Assembly (NCBI GenBank): GCA_026874595.1
Contig: CM049318.1
Location: forward strand, 58,190,250 to 58,254,249
DNA: 64,000 nucleotides
Direction of reading: 5' to 3'
Source: Sipunculus nudus
Taxonomy: Eukaryota; Annelida; Sipuncula; Golfingiida; Sipunculidae
This document shows positions 45,601 to 55,949 of the stretch, one piece after another (the first letter of the stretch is position 1; each line of letters opens with the position of its first letter). Below the pieces are notes generated by a model, which made no database searches, was not told the origin of the DNA, and saw nothing but the letters and a program-made list of their open reading frames with translations. The position numbers and the translations under genes are program-made.

Positions 45601-46516
45601 GTGGGGGAGGCCGTGGAGGTAGGCGGGTGAGAGGGTGCAATCATCCAAGTGAATTGTACAAATGTGAAAATCTAATTCAAATATAAGTAATATAAAATTG
45701 GTGCAATATAGGTATAAAACAAGAGTTAATAGTTTTGCTTCAGACACGAATAAGAAAAACAAAAACAAAAAAAAGCAACCTTGCACCTCAATATGATTTT
45801 GAGCCTGCATTTTTTTTTTTTCAATTTGAGCCTGCATTGGCCGGGAATGCAATAATGTTGTGAACACGGATAAATCATCATATCATATGTCATTTTTTTT
45901 ATTTAAATCTTAAAGACAGCAGGTTAATACTTGTGGGCACCCCCACAAAATTACGCCCATGATTGCAACATCATATATCATAACTTTTTGCTAAAGATGT
46001 CGCGTGCTCGTGTCTGGGACCACAGTGAAACAGTATTTTATCTGTGTTCTCTCACTTCGAACCTCCGCTACTAGTTGCAATTTGTTTTCCTTTCTCCCAA
46101 TTTTGCACAGGTATATAAATTTAAAAGAGCTATGAATCATCAATAACAAAAGTTATGTTTTTTTAGTAAATCGAAAGCGGCATTCAAATGAATGCAAGCC
46201 TCCGCTATTTACTTATTCGGTCCAAATTACAAGGTGCATTCGTGCATAAGTGATTGTTTCTGTGTGACCCAATCCCGAAATGCCCTGACAATTATAAAAA
46301 GATTCCGTTCAAGATTCCCCAGCGGCCGAAAAGGGGTCTGGACCCCCTTCCACACCCACGAACCACTCGTTGGTGTTGTACACGTGGAGGAAATTACGAC
46401 GAGGTAGATAAGCTTTTGCCAAATGAAAGACTGCCTTAAAATTACTAGTCTCACGGAGATTCATTATGATATGCCCAAGGTGTAATTGATTAGTGATGAC
46501 AAAATTCAAAATCAAC
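45600..46516. other. Diverged duplicated sequence left of the Mutator-like element
   Basis: Segments near 45660-45870 resemble 48900-49100, including a TTTTGCTTCAGA block and an AACACGGATAAATCAT block. Segments near 46180-46330 resemble 32861-33075 (CCCGAAATGCCCTGA). No gene. Overlapping 60-75 codon frames at 46192-46515 look like chance. Confidence 0.4.
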
Positions 46517-48809
46517 TTAAGGTCTAATCATCGTCAAACAACCTTGGGTTAATTTAGCTTTAGAATTCATATTAATAATAATTTTAGACACAGTGATGTA
46601 TATATATTTAGAATCCTCAGAAAATTCTCTATCAGATGAGGTATATTTAAAAAGTGTAACAGTGTCCACTTTGAAAATTTAAAACTTGAAATGATTTAAA
46701 ATAATTTTTTTTAATTGGATATATCTCAAAATTGGCATAGGGTATGTGTGTGGAAATAGTATCATTTGAAACTACATACAAATATCTCCAGGCGTTTTCT
46801 GGTTATATATTTAAAGTCTTTTTTTTCATAATTAAATTTAAATTTTAAAAAAATGTGTGATGTTTACAATACTTATTTTGTTTAAATAACGTATTTCTAC
46901 TCTACTAAAATTGATATAGGAAAAAGAAAAAATCGCATTTTAGAATACTTGTTGATTTACCTATATTCAAAATTTGAAGACTCTATATTTGATGGTTTTT
47001 GAGAAATATCGCTCTGAAGACCGTACAGTCTCCTGAAATACTGTTTTGAGAAAACGGCCAAAAACTGTTTGGGAAGAGAAATTTCGTTTTGAGTGGAAAA
47101 CAGGGATATAAGCGCAAGTGACAGTTGTATTTTTTTCACTAAATGTTCCGATGAGAATAGGTTTCAATATATAAATTATAAAATTTAATGGTTTATCAAT
47201 GTTAAAAAAGGATTTTGTTAGGCATCATGACAACTGGAGAACTGTCAAAGTAGGCGGAGCTTACTGGTCCGGGGGCCGGTCATCGGTAATCAGGTCATTG
47301 GCTACCGCGCCGTGGCACGCGTCAGGTGTGAAGTGACTGATAAGAACGATCACTCTGTTTACTCTGCGCTCTCATTCAAACTACCATGCATATGCCCTAA
47401 TCCAATTAACAACTTGTCTCTCCCTCTCACAATTATATATGAGACACTACATAGCTAGCAGCAACACGCATCTCTCTCTCTCATTAGATTTATATACACC
47501 ATTCATATATACCAGATATATACCACACACAAATAAATGCAACCCCCGATACCGTGCAGTCAGCCGAGTCGTGTTGTCCCCTCAATGATCGTCCTACCTC
47601 CGATAGATGTTTGTCGCACACTTCAGTTGTCACTTCAGAGAGTACCTTGGAATGTCGTAACCAGCTGTTGGATAAAACGGGAGGAGGAATGTTCATAAAC
47701 GCGCTAAATCGTGCTGCGGCCGCTCTTCCTTTACCGATCGCTCTCATAGCTAAGACTCCGGCGCGGTTCACTTTGCAAAATTTGTTAGCAGGCGACGTGG
47801 TGGTGTAACTTGGTGCCGCGTTCCTTTCACTTAATTCATTCGTGCAACGCAGTCCCATATTGCTGCACCACCCTCGGCGTTTATCTACATCCTCCACTAA
47901 CGATAAATTTCCTTCTCGGCATATGGCACACACTGCTGCGGTAGCCAACAACATAGCAGGTTGGCCGCACTGCCAAAGACGGTAGGTGGCTGATTCTGGA
48001 ACTCCCGGTTGTACTGATTCCATGTTTTCGTCACTTGACGACTCAGAATCGTCATCTCTGTGTAGTTTCGTTACGGACACAGGGACCTTGTGATCAGCAG
48101 TATGTGATTGTCTCTCGTTCAAATAGCGAATTTTATCTTCGCTCATTCTACTCTTTTTTCTTCGACCCATGACGTTTAGTTTGAGGATAGTGTATATTAT
48201 ATAAGAAGGAACGATGTATTCGGTAATTGTTTTGGCGATGTATTGATGGACCCTGGGAGAAAATGTTATATTGTATAGCAGGGTCAATATTACAGAAATA
48301 ACAATCGGTAAATTTATATTTCTGGGTATATTCTTGGTGCCAGGACCATTATTGGGTTACACTAACATATTTTAGGGCAGTGACAAAGACATTATTCGGC
48401 GACTGGAGGAGTACGATGTACAGTTTACTTCTGGGTTAGGCGTATAGGGGAACGTGTTTGTATTAATTAGTTCCAATTAGTAAGTACCGGTAATAAAGAT
48501 TAACTCTTACCCGGCTGACTGACCGCGGCTTCCCCACGCCTGTAAATCAACCATTTGCCTAACGCCACGACCGCATGGTTAACCAATAAGCAACTGACAC
48601 GCTGCTAACTCTCGCCGATCTGACAGTTGGTCCTGTTTGCATCCCACGTGGGGTTGACATCTGAAATAAAATACTTATTTTTCTAACTGATACAATATAA
48701 CCCCAGGAACGTGTTTTTGTGAAAAGATAGATATAGCAATCATCTAAAAAACCAGATGTTTTTCAGAAAAATGTAATTTTCATGATTTTTGACGATGATT
48801 AGACCTTAA
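46517..48809. mobile_element. 2.3 kb Mutator-like DNA transposon
   Basis: Perfect 22-base terminal inverted repeats: the left one starts TTAAGGTCTAATCATCGTCA at 46517, and its exact complement ends at 48809. They enclose a minus-strand transposase fragment. I could not see a convincing 9-base target duplication (flanks ATCAAC and CCAACC only). The left half is AT-rich and non-coding. The encoded protein is too short for a complete transposase, so the copy is internally deleted or part of a split gene. Confidence 0.75.
47490..48170 (-). CDS. Mutator-like transposase, N-terminal fragment (226 residues)
   Basis: The frame is open upstream to 48287, but I choose the ATG at 48170 (MGRRKKSRMSEDKIRYLNER), which gives a basic N terminus typical of these proteins. 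Order: basic head; acidic Ser-rich linker (DDDSESSSDENMES); Cys-containing segment (CAICREG, GWCSN); then the most conserved block, NRAGVLAMRAIGKGRAAAAR followed by FSAFMNIPPPVLSNSW. That block matches what I recall of the Mutator-like transposase N-terminal domain common in bivalve and cnidarian genomes. The DDE catalytic core is missing. A donor-like ACG|GTATCG after SADCT (about 47553) hints that it once spliced to more exons. Confidence 0.75.
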   Translation of the reverse strand: MGRRKKSRMSEDKIRYLNERQSHTADHKVPVSVTKLHRDDDSESSSDENMESVQPGVPESATYRLWQCGQPAMLLATAAVCAICREGNLSLVEDVDKRRGWCSNMGLRCTNELSERNAAPSYTTTSPANKFCKVNRAGVLAMRAIGKGRAAAARFSAFMNIPPPVLSNSWLRHSKVLSEVTTEVCDKHLSEVGRSLRGQHDSADCTVSGVAFICVWYISGIYEWCI

Positions 48810-49708
48810 CCAACCCAGTTCCTTGTTATTTCAGTTCCTATAACATAACACACATTAATTTGCATGAGTGTGCCCTCCCTCCCCCAGTGGCGTATAGGAT
48901 TATTTTTAAAAATTTTAATTCAAAGTATAAGAAATATTTAAACAGTATGGGTATAAAATAAAAGGAAATAATTTTTGCTTCAGAAAAAAAAAACACGAAG
49001 AACCATAAAATTTACACTATGTGAAACTACATGATATTTCCTTCTTTATTTTGCAATTTGAGTGGTTATTGGCGGGGTATAACATTATAATTGGGACACG
49101 GATGAATCATGATATTTTTATCCGTCATTTTGGTATAGACATCAGTTCACAGATACACTTTTTTGGGGATAATTGCAACACTATGATACGACTTCGATAA
49201 TAACTTACGGATAGCAGTTAAACTCTATTTCAAAAACAATATAATATTCATTTTATTCGCCAAATGGTAGGGACGGTGGACAGAACATGGTGTGAACCGC
49301 ATGGATGAAAAAGATAGGCGGGGGGGGGGGGGTACCATACAAAATTACGTCCATGATGACATCTTCAAGGTAAAATACTGATTTAATGAATAATAATAGA
49401 TCTTGTGTGTGCAAAGATTGCTTTTATGAATCATTTCAGATCTTTCAAATTATCTTCCGCGAGGTCAATGTTTCCTTGTGTTCTTAACGTTTCCTTGGAG
49501 TCAGATGCAATTGTTCAGATTTTGCACACAGGTTATTTGAAATAATTAATTTATAAAATAATTCTAATGCTTTGTGAAGGCTTTTCTATGACGAGATCAT
49601 CGAAAGAAGCATGGTAAAAGCTGAAAATTAAATATTGCGAGATTGTATACCCTCGAATAGAAAGCGTATTTCCTTAAAAAAATTTTTGGAATAAAATAAT
49701 ATTTGCAG
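48810..49708. other. Stretch right of the Mutator-like element
   Basis: Related to 45660-45870, and from 49387 to the intron before tail exon B of copy 1 (TTGCTTTTATGAATCAT, CAGATCTTTCAAATTATCTT, both also at about 42327). Contains a 13-base G run at 49320. No exon equivalent to tail exon A was found. Confidence 0.45.
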
Positions 49709-49787
49709 TCAGGAACCGAGGGATTTTTCGGACACCTGTGCAATCAGACCTTTTTCAAACCGGAAGTGAATCTCGTGACACCGGCAC
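49709..49787 (+). pseudogene. Receptor tail exon B, copy 2
   Basis: A 79-base exon, phase 1 in and phase 2 out, with acceptor ATTTGCAG and strong donor GGCAC|GTGAGT. Reads RNRGIFRTPVQSDLFQTGSE then SRDTG. The tyrosine of copy 1 (VYPTP) is replaced by Phe (IFRTP). It joins exon C of the same copy in phase. The gene as a whole is broken because exon C stops. Confidence 0.5.
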
Positions 49788-50090
49788 GTGAGTTTATTAT
49801 TTCATCAGTAAATGCATGTTGGTACTCTTAAGATATCGTCTATTTATGAGCGGAATAAATAAAATGATGTTTATTGTAGGCATGATGTTTGTTGTCTGAC
49901 AGCTGTGGCGACTTTGGAAAATGTACTTAACCTTAGGAATGGCTTACAATAACAGAGCGCTAAAATCGGCATTGAATCCAGCTACATGGACATGCAAGCA
50001 TCTTAAAACATCCCAATTGTTTTTACTTAATAATTTATTGAAAACGAGTGTATATAATGGTACTGTATAAAACTAGCCATTTTTATTTAG

Positions 50091-50288
50091 GCATAGAAAT
50101 GATGGGTATCTAGTATCCGTAAGGTCACACGATTATCTAACACGGGTGGTGTCGCCAGAAAACATGAAACCCGAAATTTCGTAATACTTAACACCTCTTC
50201 CCTTATCAACCAATTGATATCTGTACTGTCTTTGGAAATAAACAAATGGTATTTCGCAAACCGAAAGTAAATTCTACTCCATGAACGT
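50091..50288 (+). pseudogene. Receptor tail exon C, copy 2 (premature stop)
   Basis: A 198-base exon, phase 2 at both ends, acceptor TTTATTTAG and donor AACGT|GTAAGC. Reads HRNDGYLVSVRSHDYLTRVV, SPENMKPEIS, then TAA. The first 32 codons align without gaps with copy 1. SH2-type tyrosines GYLV and DYLT are kept. Confidence 0.5.
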
Positions 50289-50497
50289 GTAAGCACCTCT
50301 GTAAAATTGATATCTTAGAATTGACAGTGGATGTAAAAGGTATTCTAATATTTGCTGTAATTGATTACGAGTTAGAATAGTTCTTTACTTGGTTATTTAT
50401 ATACCTTTTAAGTATCGAATCCAGTTTAACCTGAAATTTGGGGACCGTTGTTTGTAGATTTTTAAATATTTTTATTATTTTTTTTTCTTCAAAATAG

Positions 50498-50605
50498 AGG
50501 GGCACGAAAGTAATGAACAAATTCAGATATTGAAACTGAAAATGACGGAGCAGACTCTAAAGCAACGGACATTGACACTGGTTACGAATACCAAGAGACA
50601 AACGT
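50498..50605 (+). pseudogene. Receptor tail exon D, copy 2 (frameshifted)
   Basis: Aligns with exon D of copy 1, but a base is missing at GAACAAAT-TCAG and the 5' part is shorter, so the frame is broken. The 3' part still reads ETENDGADSKATDIDTGYEY then QETNV and ends at a GTAAGA donor. The NPxY motif of copy 1 is absent here. No exon E follows. Confidence 0.5.
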
Positions 50606-50609
50606 GTAA

Positions 50610-51100
50610 GAATCATTAAAACCATAATCACTCACCAAGTTTTGTATTTTATTTGTGTCATTGCATGTGTAGGTACTATTTGAGTCAGTGTACATGCTAC
50701 CAATTATCACCACTTTATAAATAGGTATAGCAGTCTTACAAATTGGGGGGGGGGGGGGGGTTATTGTAGTTCTGCCCCCTCTCCACCCCTAACCTCTATA
50801 TTGTCTAGTCCTAAATTTGAATAGTGTCAAATAAACTGAAAAATCTATTTTTCTCTTTAATATATCAATAATTCATTGGCCACAATGGTATAAAGAAATG
50901 TGTCTATTTAAAAAAAAAGTATTTTCCACAGAGTGAGACCCCCTCAGCACCCTTCCCCTCATATGTCTTTTTCCTTCCCCCAGGTAAGCTCCCTTCCACA
51001 TAGCGATTTCCCATAGGTCAAAGCCCCAATGTATATATATATATAACCAACCAGATGTAACTCCCTTCCCCGCCCAGAAAAGAGTGTTCCCAAGCCTATG
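50610..51100. other. Non-coding stretch with G run
   Basis: A 16-base G run at 50745-50760 and a short TA repeat near 51031-51044. No gene; minus-strand frames with CVCVCV-type residues come from the ACAC repeat near 51178-51196. Confidence 0.5.
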
Positions 51101-51149
51101 TGTGCCATACTGACGGTAGGACAATGCAAAAACATGGTGGCAGATAGGG

Positions 51150-52000
51150 GTGGGGGACTTGTATACCCTCCCCCCAGAACACACACACACACACACCCTC
51201 ACACACATACATGCGCTTGTCACTGGGTATACCGTGTTTAAAAAGAATAACAACCTAATTTCTCAATCTCGGTAAGCATATAAAAATAATGTCATGATGG
51301 ATTCATGACTCACTTATCACTCTGCACATAAGCCCACTCACAAGAGTAATGCTAAGGGTTAAAAGGCCTCGGAACAGACCCCGACAATGCATCGCGTCTC
51401 TTTATTACACCGGCGGCGTAGGTAAATGAAGTAAGAGGCTCATGTATGGTCTGTTCAAATATGTTTCAAGACAAATTACATAAACATTGGTGCCTTAGAG
51501 TAAGGAATTCACGGTAGAAGAAATATTTTGCAGGCATACACATGAAATATAAATAGATGCCAGTTACCAAAAAATGTTTCATATTTTGATTTTGAACTTT
51601 AACAGTCGAAAGAAGTGGCGGGGGGGGGGGGGGGATGAAATCGCGGATATCATCCTGTGTCAACCAGGAAGAGATTAGTTTCTATAAGAAACGACATCTG
51701 GCCGAAGGTTGCCACTGTAGCCTTTTGATAAAGAGATTTAAATAAATGTTTAGGCTTGCGTCCTCCCCCTCTCTGGACAAGAGAACCTTTCTCTTATCAT
51801 TCTTCCAGGTTTAGACCACTACCTTTTCACATTTATGAATGGATACCCTATCCAGCAGTCCTTGATCCTATCAACCACATGCATCATAACCGCAAGCCAA
51901 AACATAGATTGCAACCAGGGGCGTATTTTTCTCTCGCTTTTTGGGTAGCGACAAACGCACACACAATGAAGCCCTTGTAACTGATAATACCATGTTTAAG
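51150..52000. repeat. G-tract repeat, copy 2 of 3
   Basis: Same landmarks as the copy at 44680: CACTGGGTATACCGTGTTTA, AATAATGTCATGATGGATTC and TTTAACAGTCGAAAGAAGT. A 15-base G run (51620-51634) and CAACCAGGAAGAGATTAGTT follow. Confidence 0.65.
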
Positions 52001-52876
52001 AACATCAGTATTAGACCTGTGTACATAAAATGTATGTAAGCATTTGTACATTCACTCAACACATGATACATTTAACAAAATTCCAATCTCTACAAAAGTG
52101 CAAACCCATAATGATGTATGTAGAATCTTTCTTCAGAATTTTGGAGATACACCTTACAATAAATTGTTGGAATGCATTATAATTGGTATCTTCTTATTTT
52201 TTTTATTTATCAACCCGTTTTCGAATAATCATTCGTATTTTGCATAACGGATGCACCTGGCGGGGATAAATTGATGGGTTCAAATAGATATGCACAAATA
52301 GACATACTATGGGAACAATTAGCTTTAGAACGGCATGCATAGATATAGTGCTGCTGATAACATACTGCGATGTTTATGTAATTTGCCTTGAACCCCTTTC
52401 CATAGACTCGGTTTATGTATAAATAAGTAAGTCTGTCCCGCTTTTACATCCAAGCGTACTGGCTCACCAGTAGCCGGGATTTAGCCCGGTTTCGATAGCG
52501 TGAACTCCTCCTGGATGTGACGCTAGTCCATCGCAGGTAGTCCTCCAAGTATTTACTGGTACCCATGCTCTATGTTTTGAAACAAAGCATGATATGCTAA
52601 TAATCTATCAAAGTTAAGATAAGCGTCAAAAGAAAACAAACAAGCACTCGGCAATCACGAATAAAAGCATAAAATCAATTACACCGTCCCAGTAGAAGCC
52701 GCCGCAAAAACCGTGCCAGAAATATGACCTGCTCTAACACTTCCTACAGTGCTATCTTAAAGAAAACTTGTAGCACAACACATTAATGAAAACACGCATT
52801 CTACAAAATATTTAAAAAAACAACCTGAAAATCAGCTACAGTTACATGAAGATCCTTAAGTCAAAAATCCAAAGCC

Positions 52877-52929
<53 letters not shown>

Positions 52930-53060
52930 CCATCCAGATATAACAATCCTCTGACCTAATGCCCGAAAATGTTCGCCCACTCCCCCTCCCATTGAAAAGG
53001 ATGTTCCCCCACCTATGTGTGCCATAATAGCAGTAGGACAAGGCAACCAACCAAACAAGA
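52001..53060. other. Non-coding stretch with a dispersed repeat fragment and TA microsatellite
   Basis: Bases 52455-52575 (CACCAGTAGCCGGGATTTAG and CTGGATGTGACGCTAGTCCA, then TCGCAGGTAG) look like a conserved dispersed repeat, family not named. A TA microsatellite of about 21 repeats lies at 52880-52922. No gene seen. Confidence 0.45.
52880..52922. repeat. TA microsatellite
   Basis: Uninterrupted (TA)n of about 43 bases. It produces the YIYIYI runs in minus-strand frames. Confidence 0.95.
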
Positions 53061-53065
53061 GAGGT

Positions 53066-53900
53066 GCTGTCAGCAAATGGCTAGAGAGTTGCTGCCACCC
53101 AGTGTCTAGAGAGATGTCTAGAGAGATGCTGCCACCCAGTATCGTGAGAACCATCCATAAAAGTGATGGACCCTCTGTCCAGAGAGGTGCTGCAACCCAG
53201 TGTCCAGAGAGGTGCTGCAACCCAAAGTCTGGACAGGTGCTGCATTTTTTAGTGCCCAGAGAGATGCAGCAACCCTGTGTCCAGAGAGAAGCTGCTACCG
53301 AGTATCCATAGAGCTGTACATGTTAGTGCTGCAACCCAGTGTCCAGAGAAAGGCTGCAACCAAGTGTCCAGAGAGGTGCTTAAAATCAGAGATGTGCTGC
53401 CACCCATTGTCCAAAGAGGTGTGTAGCGAAGCGCTGCAACCCAGTGTCTAGAGAGATGCTGCACACAGTTTCAAGAGAGGTGCTGCAACCAAATGTCTTG
53501 AGAGGTGGTGCCAGCCAGTGTCTGGAGAGGTGCTGCAGCCCAGTGTCTGGAGAGGTGCTGCAACCCAGTGTCTAGAGAGGTGCTGGAACCCAATGTCCAC
53601 AGACGTGCTGGAACCCAGTTTCTAGAGAGGTGCGGTAACCCAGTGTCCAGAGAGGTGTTCCCAGCCAGTGTCCAGAGAAGTGCTGCAATCCTGTGTCCAG
53701 AGAGGTGCTGCAATACATTCTTACGAGATTGGTCCAGAAATGTGCTGCTACCAAGTGTGCAGAGAGGTTTTGCCATTCAGTGTCAAGTGAGAAGCCGCAA
53801 CCGGTGGACAGTGAGGTTACGACAGCCGGGGTTCAGAGGGCTGCCACCAGCCAGGGTCCAGAGAGGTCCTGCAAGCCGGGGAACAGTATCGCTAGTTCTG
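53066..53900. repeat. 25-bp minisatellite
   Basis: Irregular head-to-tail units of GTGCTGCAACCCAGTGTCCA then GAGAG, about 33 copies with many substitutions and a few insertions. Because 25 is not a multiple of three, all frames rotate; the several 60-134 codon frames here, full of CCNP/QRGAA or LSGHW-type repeats, are by-products. The array is followed by the left end of the third G-tract repeat. Confidence 0.9.
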
Positions 53901-54049
53901 GATATCTAGAAACTGTTTAACTTGACTCTGTACTTATACGTCAAGAGCGCCATCAAAAACCACACAATCTCTATTTAACACGTAAAACCAAAGGCAATCT
54001 GGTCGTCAAATGGTAACAGCAGCCTTTTCCAAGGGCACCAGAAAGGGGT

Positions 54050-54830
54050 AACTTTAATTGAGTGAAACCAGTGGTGGGAAACTTGTATACCCCCACACAC
54101 ATGCCTTTGTAACTGGGTATACCGTGTTTAACAACGACTCAATATCTCATTATAGAGAAACATGTAATAATAATGTCATTAGTGGACGGTCCATAACTCA
54201 TTTCTCACACTGCGCAGATGCAGGCACGAATACTGCCTAGGGTTTAAAGTCCTCACAACCTGACCCCCACAATTCACCGCGGCTTCAGCATATACCAGCG
54301 GCATAGAAAAATGTAGTGAGGAGGGTTATGTAGCCTAGTCCATTCAAATATGTTTCAAGGTAAATTACATTAACATGGGTACTATTGGGTAAGGAATACA
54401 TGGTTGAAGTAATATTATGAAAGCAATTATATATGAAATATAAACAGATGCATGTTTCCTTGAAGTGTATCAAATTTTGATTTTGAGGTTTGACAGTCGA
54501 TAAAAGTACGGGAGGGAGGATGGTCACACAGTGTCAACCAGGAAGAGACAAGTTTCAAGTAGTAACGACATCTTGCAGAAGGGTGCTCCCGCGTTTTTTA
54601 TAAAGCGTCCTTCCCTTCTCTGGACGAAAGGGGCTTCTTTCTCTGATTTAGAACACTCTCACTCCAAAATCCTAGATCTGCACCTGTCCAGACACCCCAT
54701 GGACCTGTCAACCACATGCATGATAACCCGAAGCCAAAACATATAATGCAAACAGGGGCGAATTATCCTCTTATTTCCGGGGATGGGGGGGGGGGGGGGT
54801 GGGGAATCCCCCCACACACACATATATACA
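54050..54830. repeat. G-tract repeat, copy 3 of 3
   Basis: Same order of landmarks as the copies at 44680 and 51150: GTAACTGGGTATACCGTGTT, AATAATAATGTCATTAGTGG, TTTGACAGTCGATAAAAGT and CAACCAGGAAGAGACAAGTT, with a 15-base G run at 54785-54799. Confidence 0.65.
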
Positions 54831-55940
54831 CACTGAGAGACATCTTACAAAGAAAGCAGGGACATAATACATGTGCTAACATATCTGTTTTCATTAAATG
54901 GTTTTTTCATTCAGTTTGCAAACCATATGCACATAGAATTGATTCTGGTTAAAACAATAGTAAACTTTTTAATTTATTCATGGTGTAGTGACAGTGACAG
55001 TGTAGACCACAGCACCTGATATCAACGGCGGCCGATATGCCCATGTCCCTATACCCCCTGTACTCTATTGACGTTTGATATAAAAGGAATGCTTGTGTAA
55101 CAATCGCCAGTTTCCATTGCTATGTGATGCAGGGTACTCAGGTTCACATCTTCACCCTCTAGTTCAGTCATAAAAAGTCTGTCACCCTTAGCTCTTTCAG
55201 TGTGCTGGGGCTTCTCTTAGGACACAAGATTTTATTTAGGTAGCATTCGACAAGCTGTGACAAAGGTTACCTCACACAATAGGTCCGCTAATAATAATAA
55301 CAATAATAAAAACAATAAAATAATAATAATAACAGTTAAAATGATAATACATGTGTAATAATAATAGTTTAATAATATTAATAATTGTAATTATAATAAT
55401 GTAGGTGTACTACTACTAATAATAATTATAATGATAATAATACATGTGTACTTCTTCTAATAATAATAATTAAAATAATAACAATTATATAGCAATAATA
55501 ATAACAAAAATTATAAAACCATTATAGAAAAGGAAGGAAAATGGTTATCGTCTACTTAGAAAGAAAATGTGGTATCACATTTCTCGCTGATACACAAGTC
55601 ACACAGTCACCAAACTTAGAGCTTTCACGAACCCCAAAACAAGGGCTAGGTAGGGTGCGAACATTGATTACCTTGAAGCATTTTTCAAAGTCACAGCGCC
55701 ACAGAGATCTTGTAGGTTACATTACCCCGTCTCAAAATTCATACAGGCATTCTTGTTTTTTTTTCAGCTACTTCCACAAAAATTTTATATTGATAACAAT
55801 ATTCTGACCTCCCCGTTCTGAAATACTCATAGATATTATTTCCATATAAGGTGATCATGTTGTTGAAGTTTCACCATAAAATATCAGATAACTGTTGTCA
55901 ATAAAACCACTGAAAAAAATTAATAGTCCTACTGAATCCA
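54831..55940. other. Non-coding stretch with AAT-rich tract
   Basis: Bases 55288-55515 are dominated by AAT/ATA/AAC trinucleotide repeats with interruptions. The frame at 55541-55807 (MVIVYLERKCGITF...) has no recognisable features. Confidence 0.5.
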
Positions 55941-55949
55941 ATATGACAA

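Noticed and set aside
47554-47808. 84-codon plus-strand frame
   Set aside because: Shadow of the Mutator-like transposase fragment on the minus strand.
53200-53909. Several 60-134 codon frames with Cys-rich repeats, resembling a repeat protein
   Set aside because: The 25-bp unit cycles through all three frames on both strands, so long frames arise automatically.
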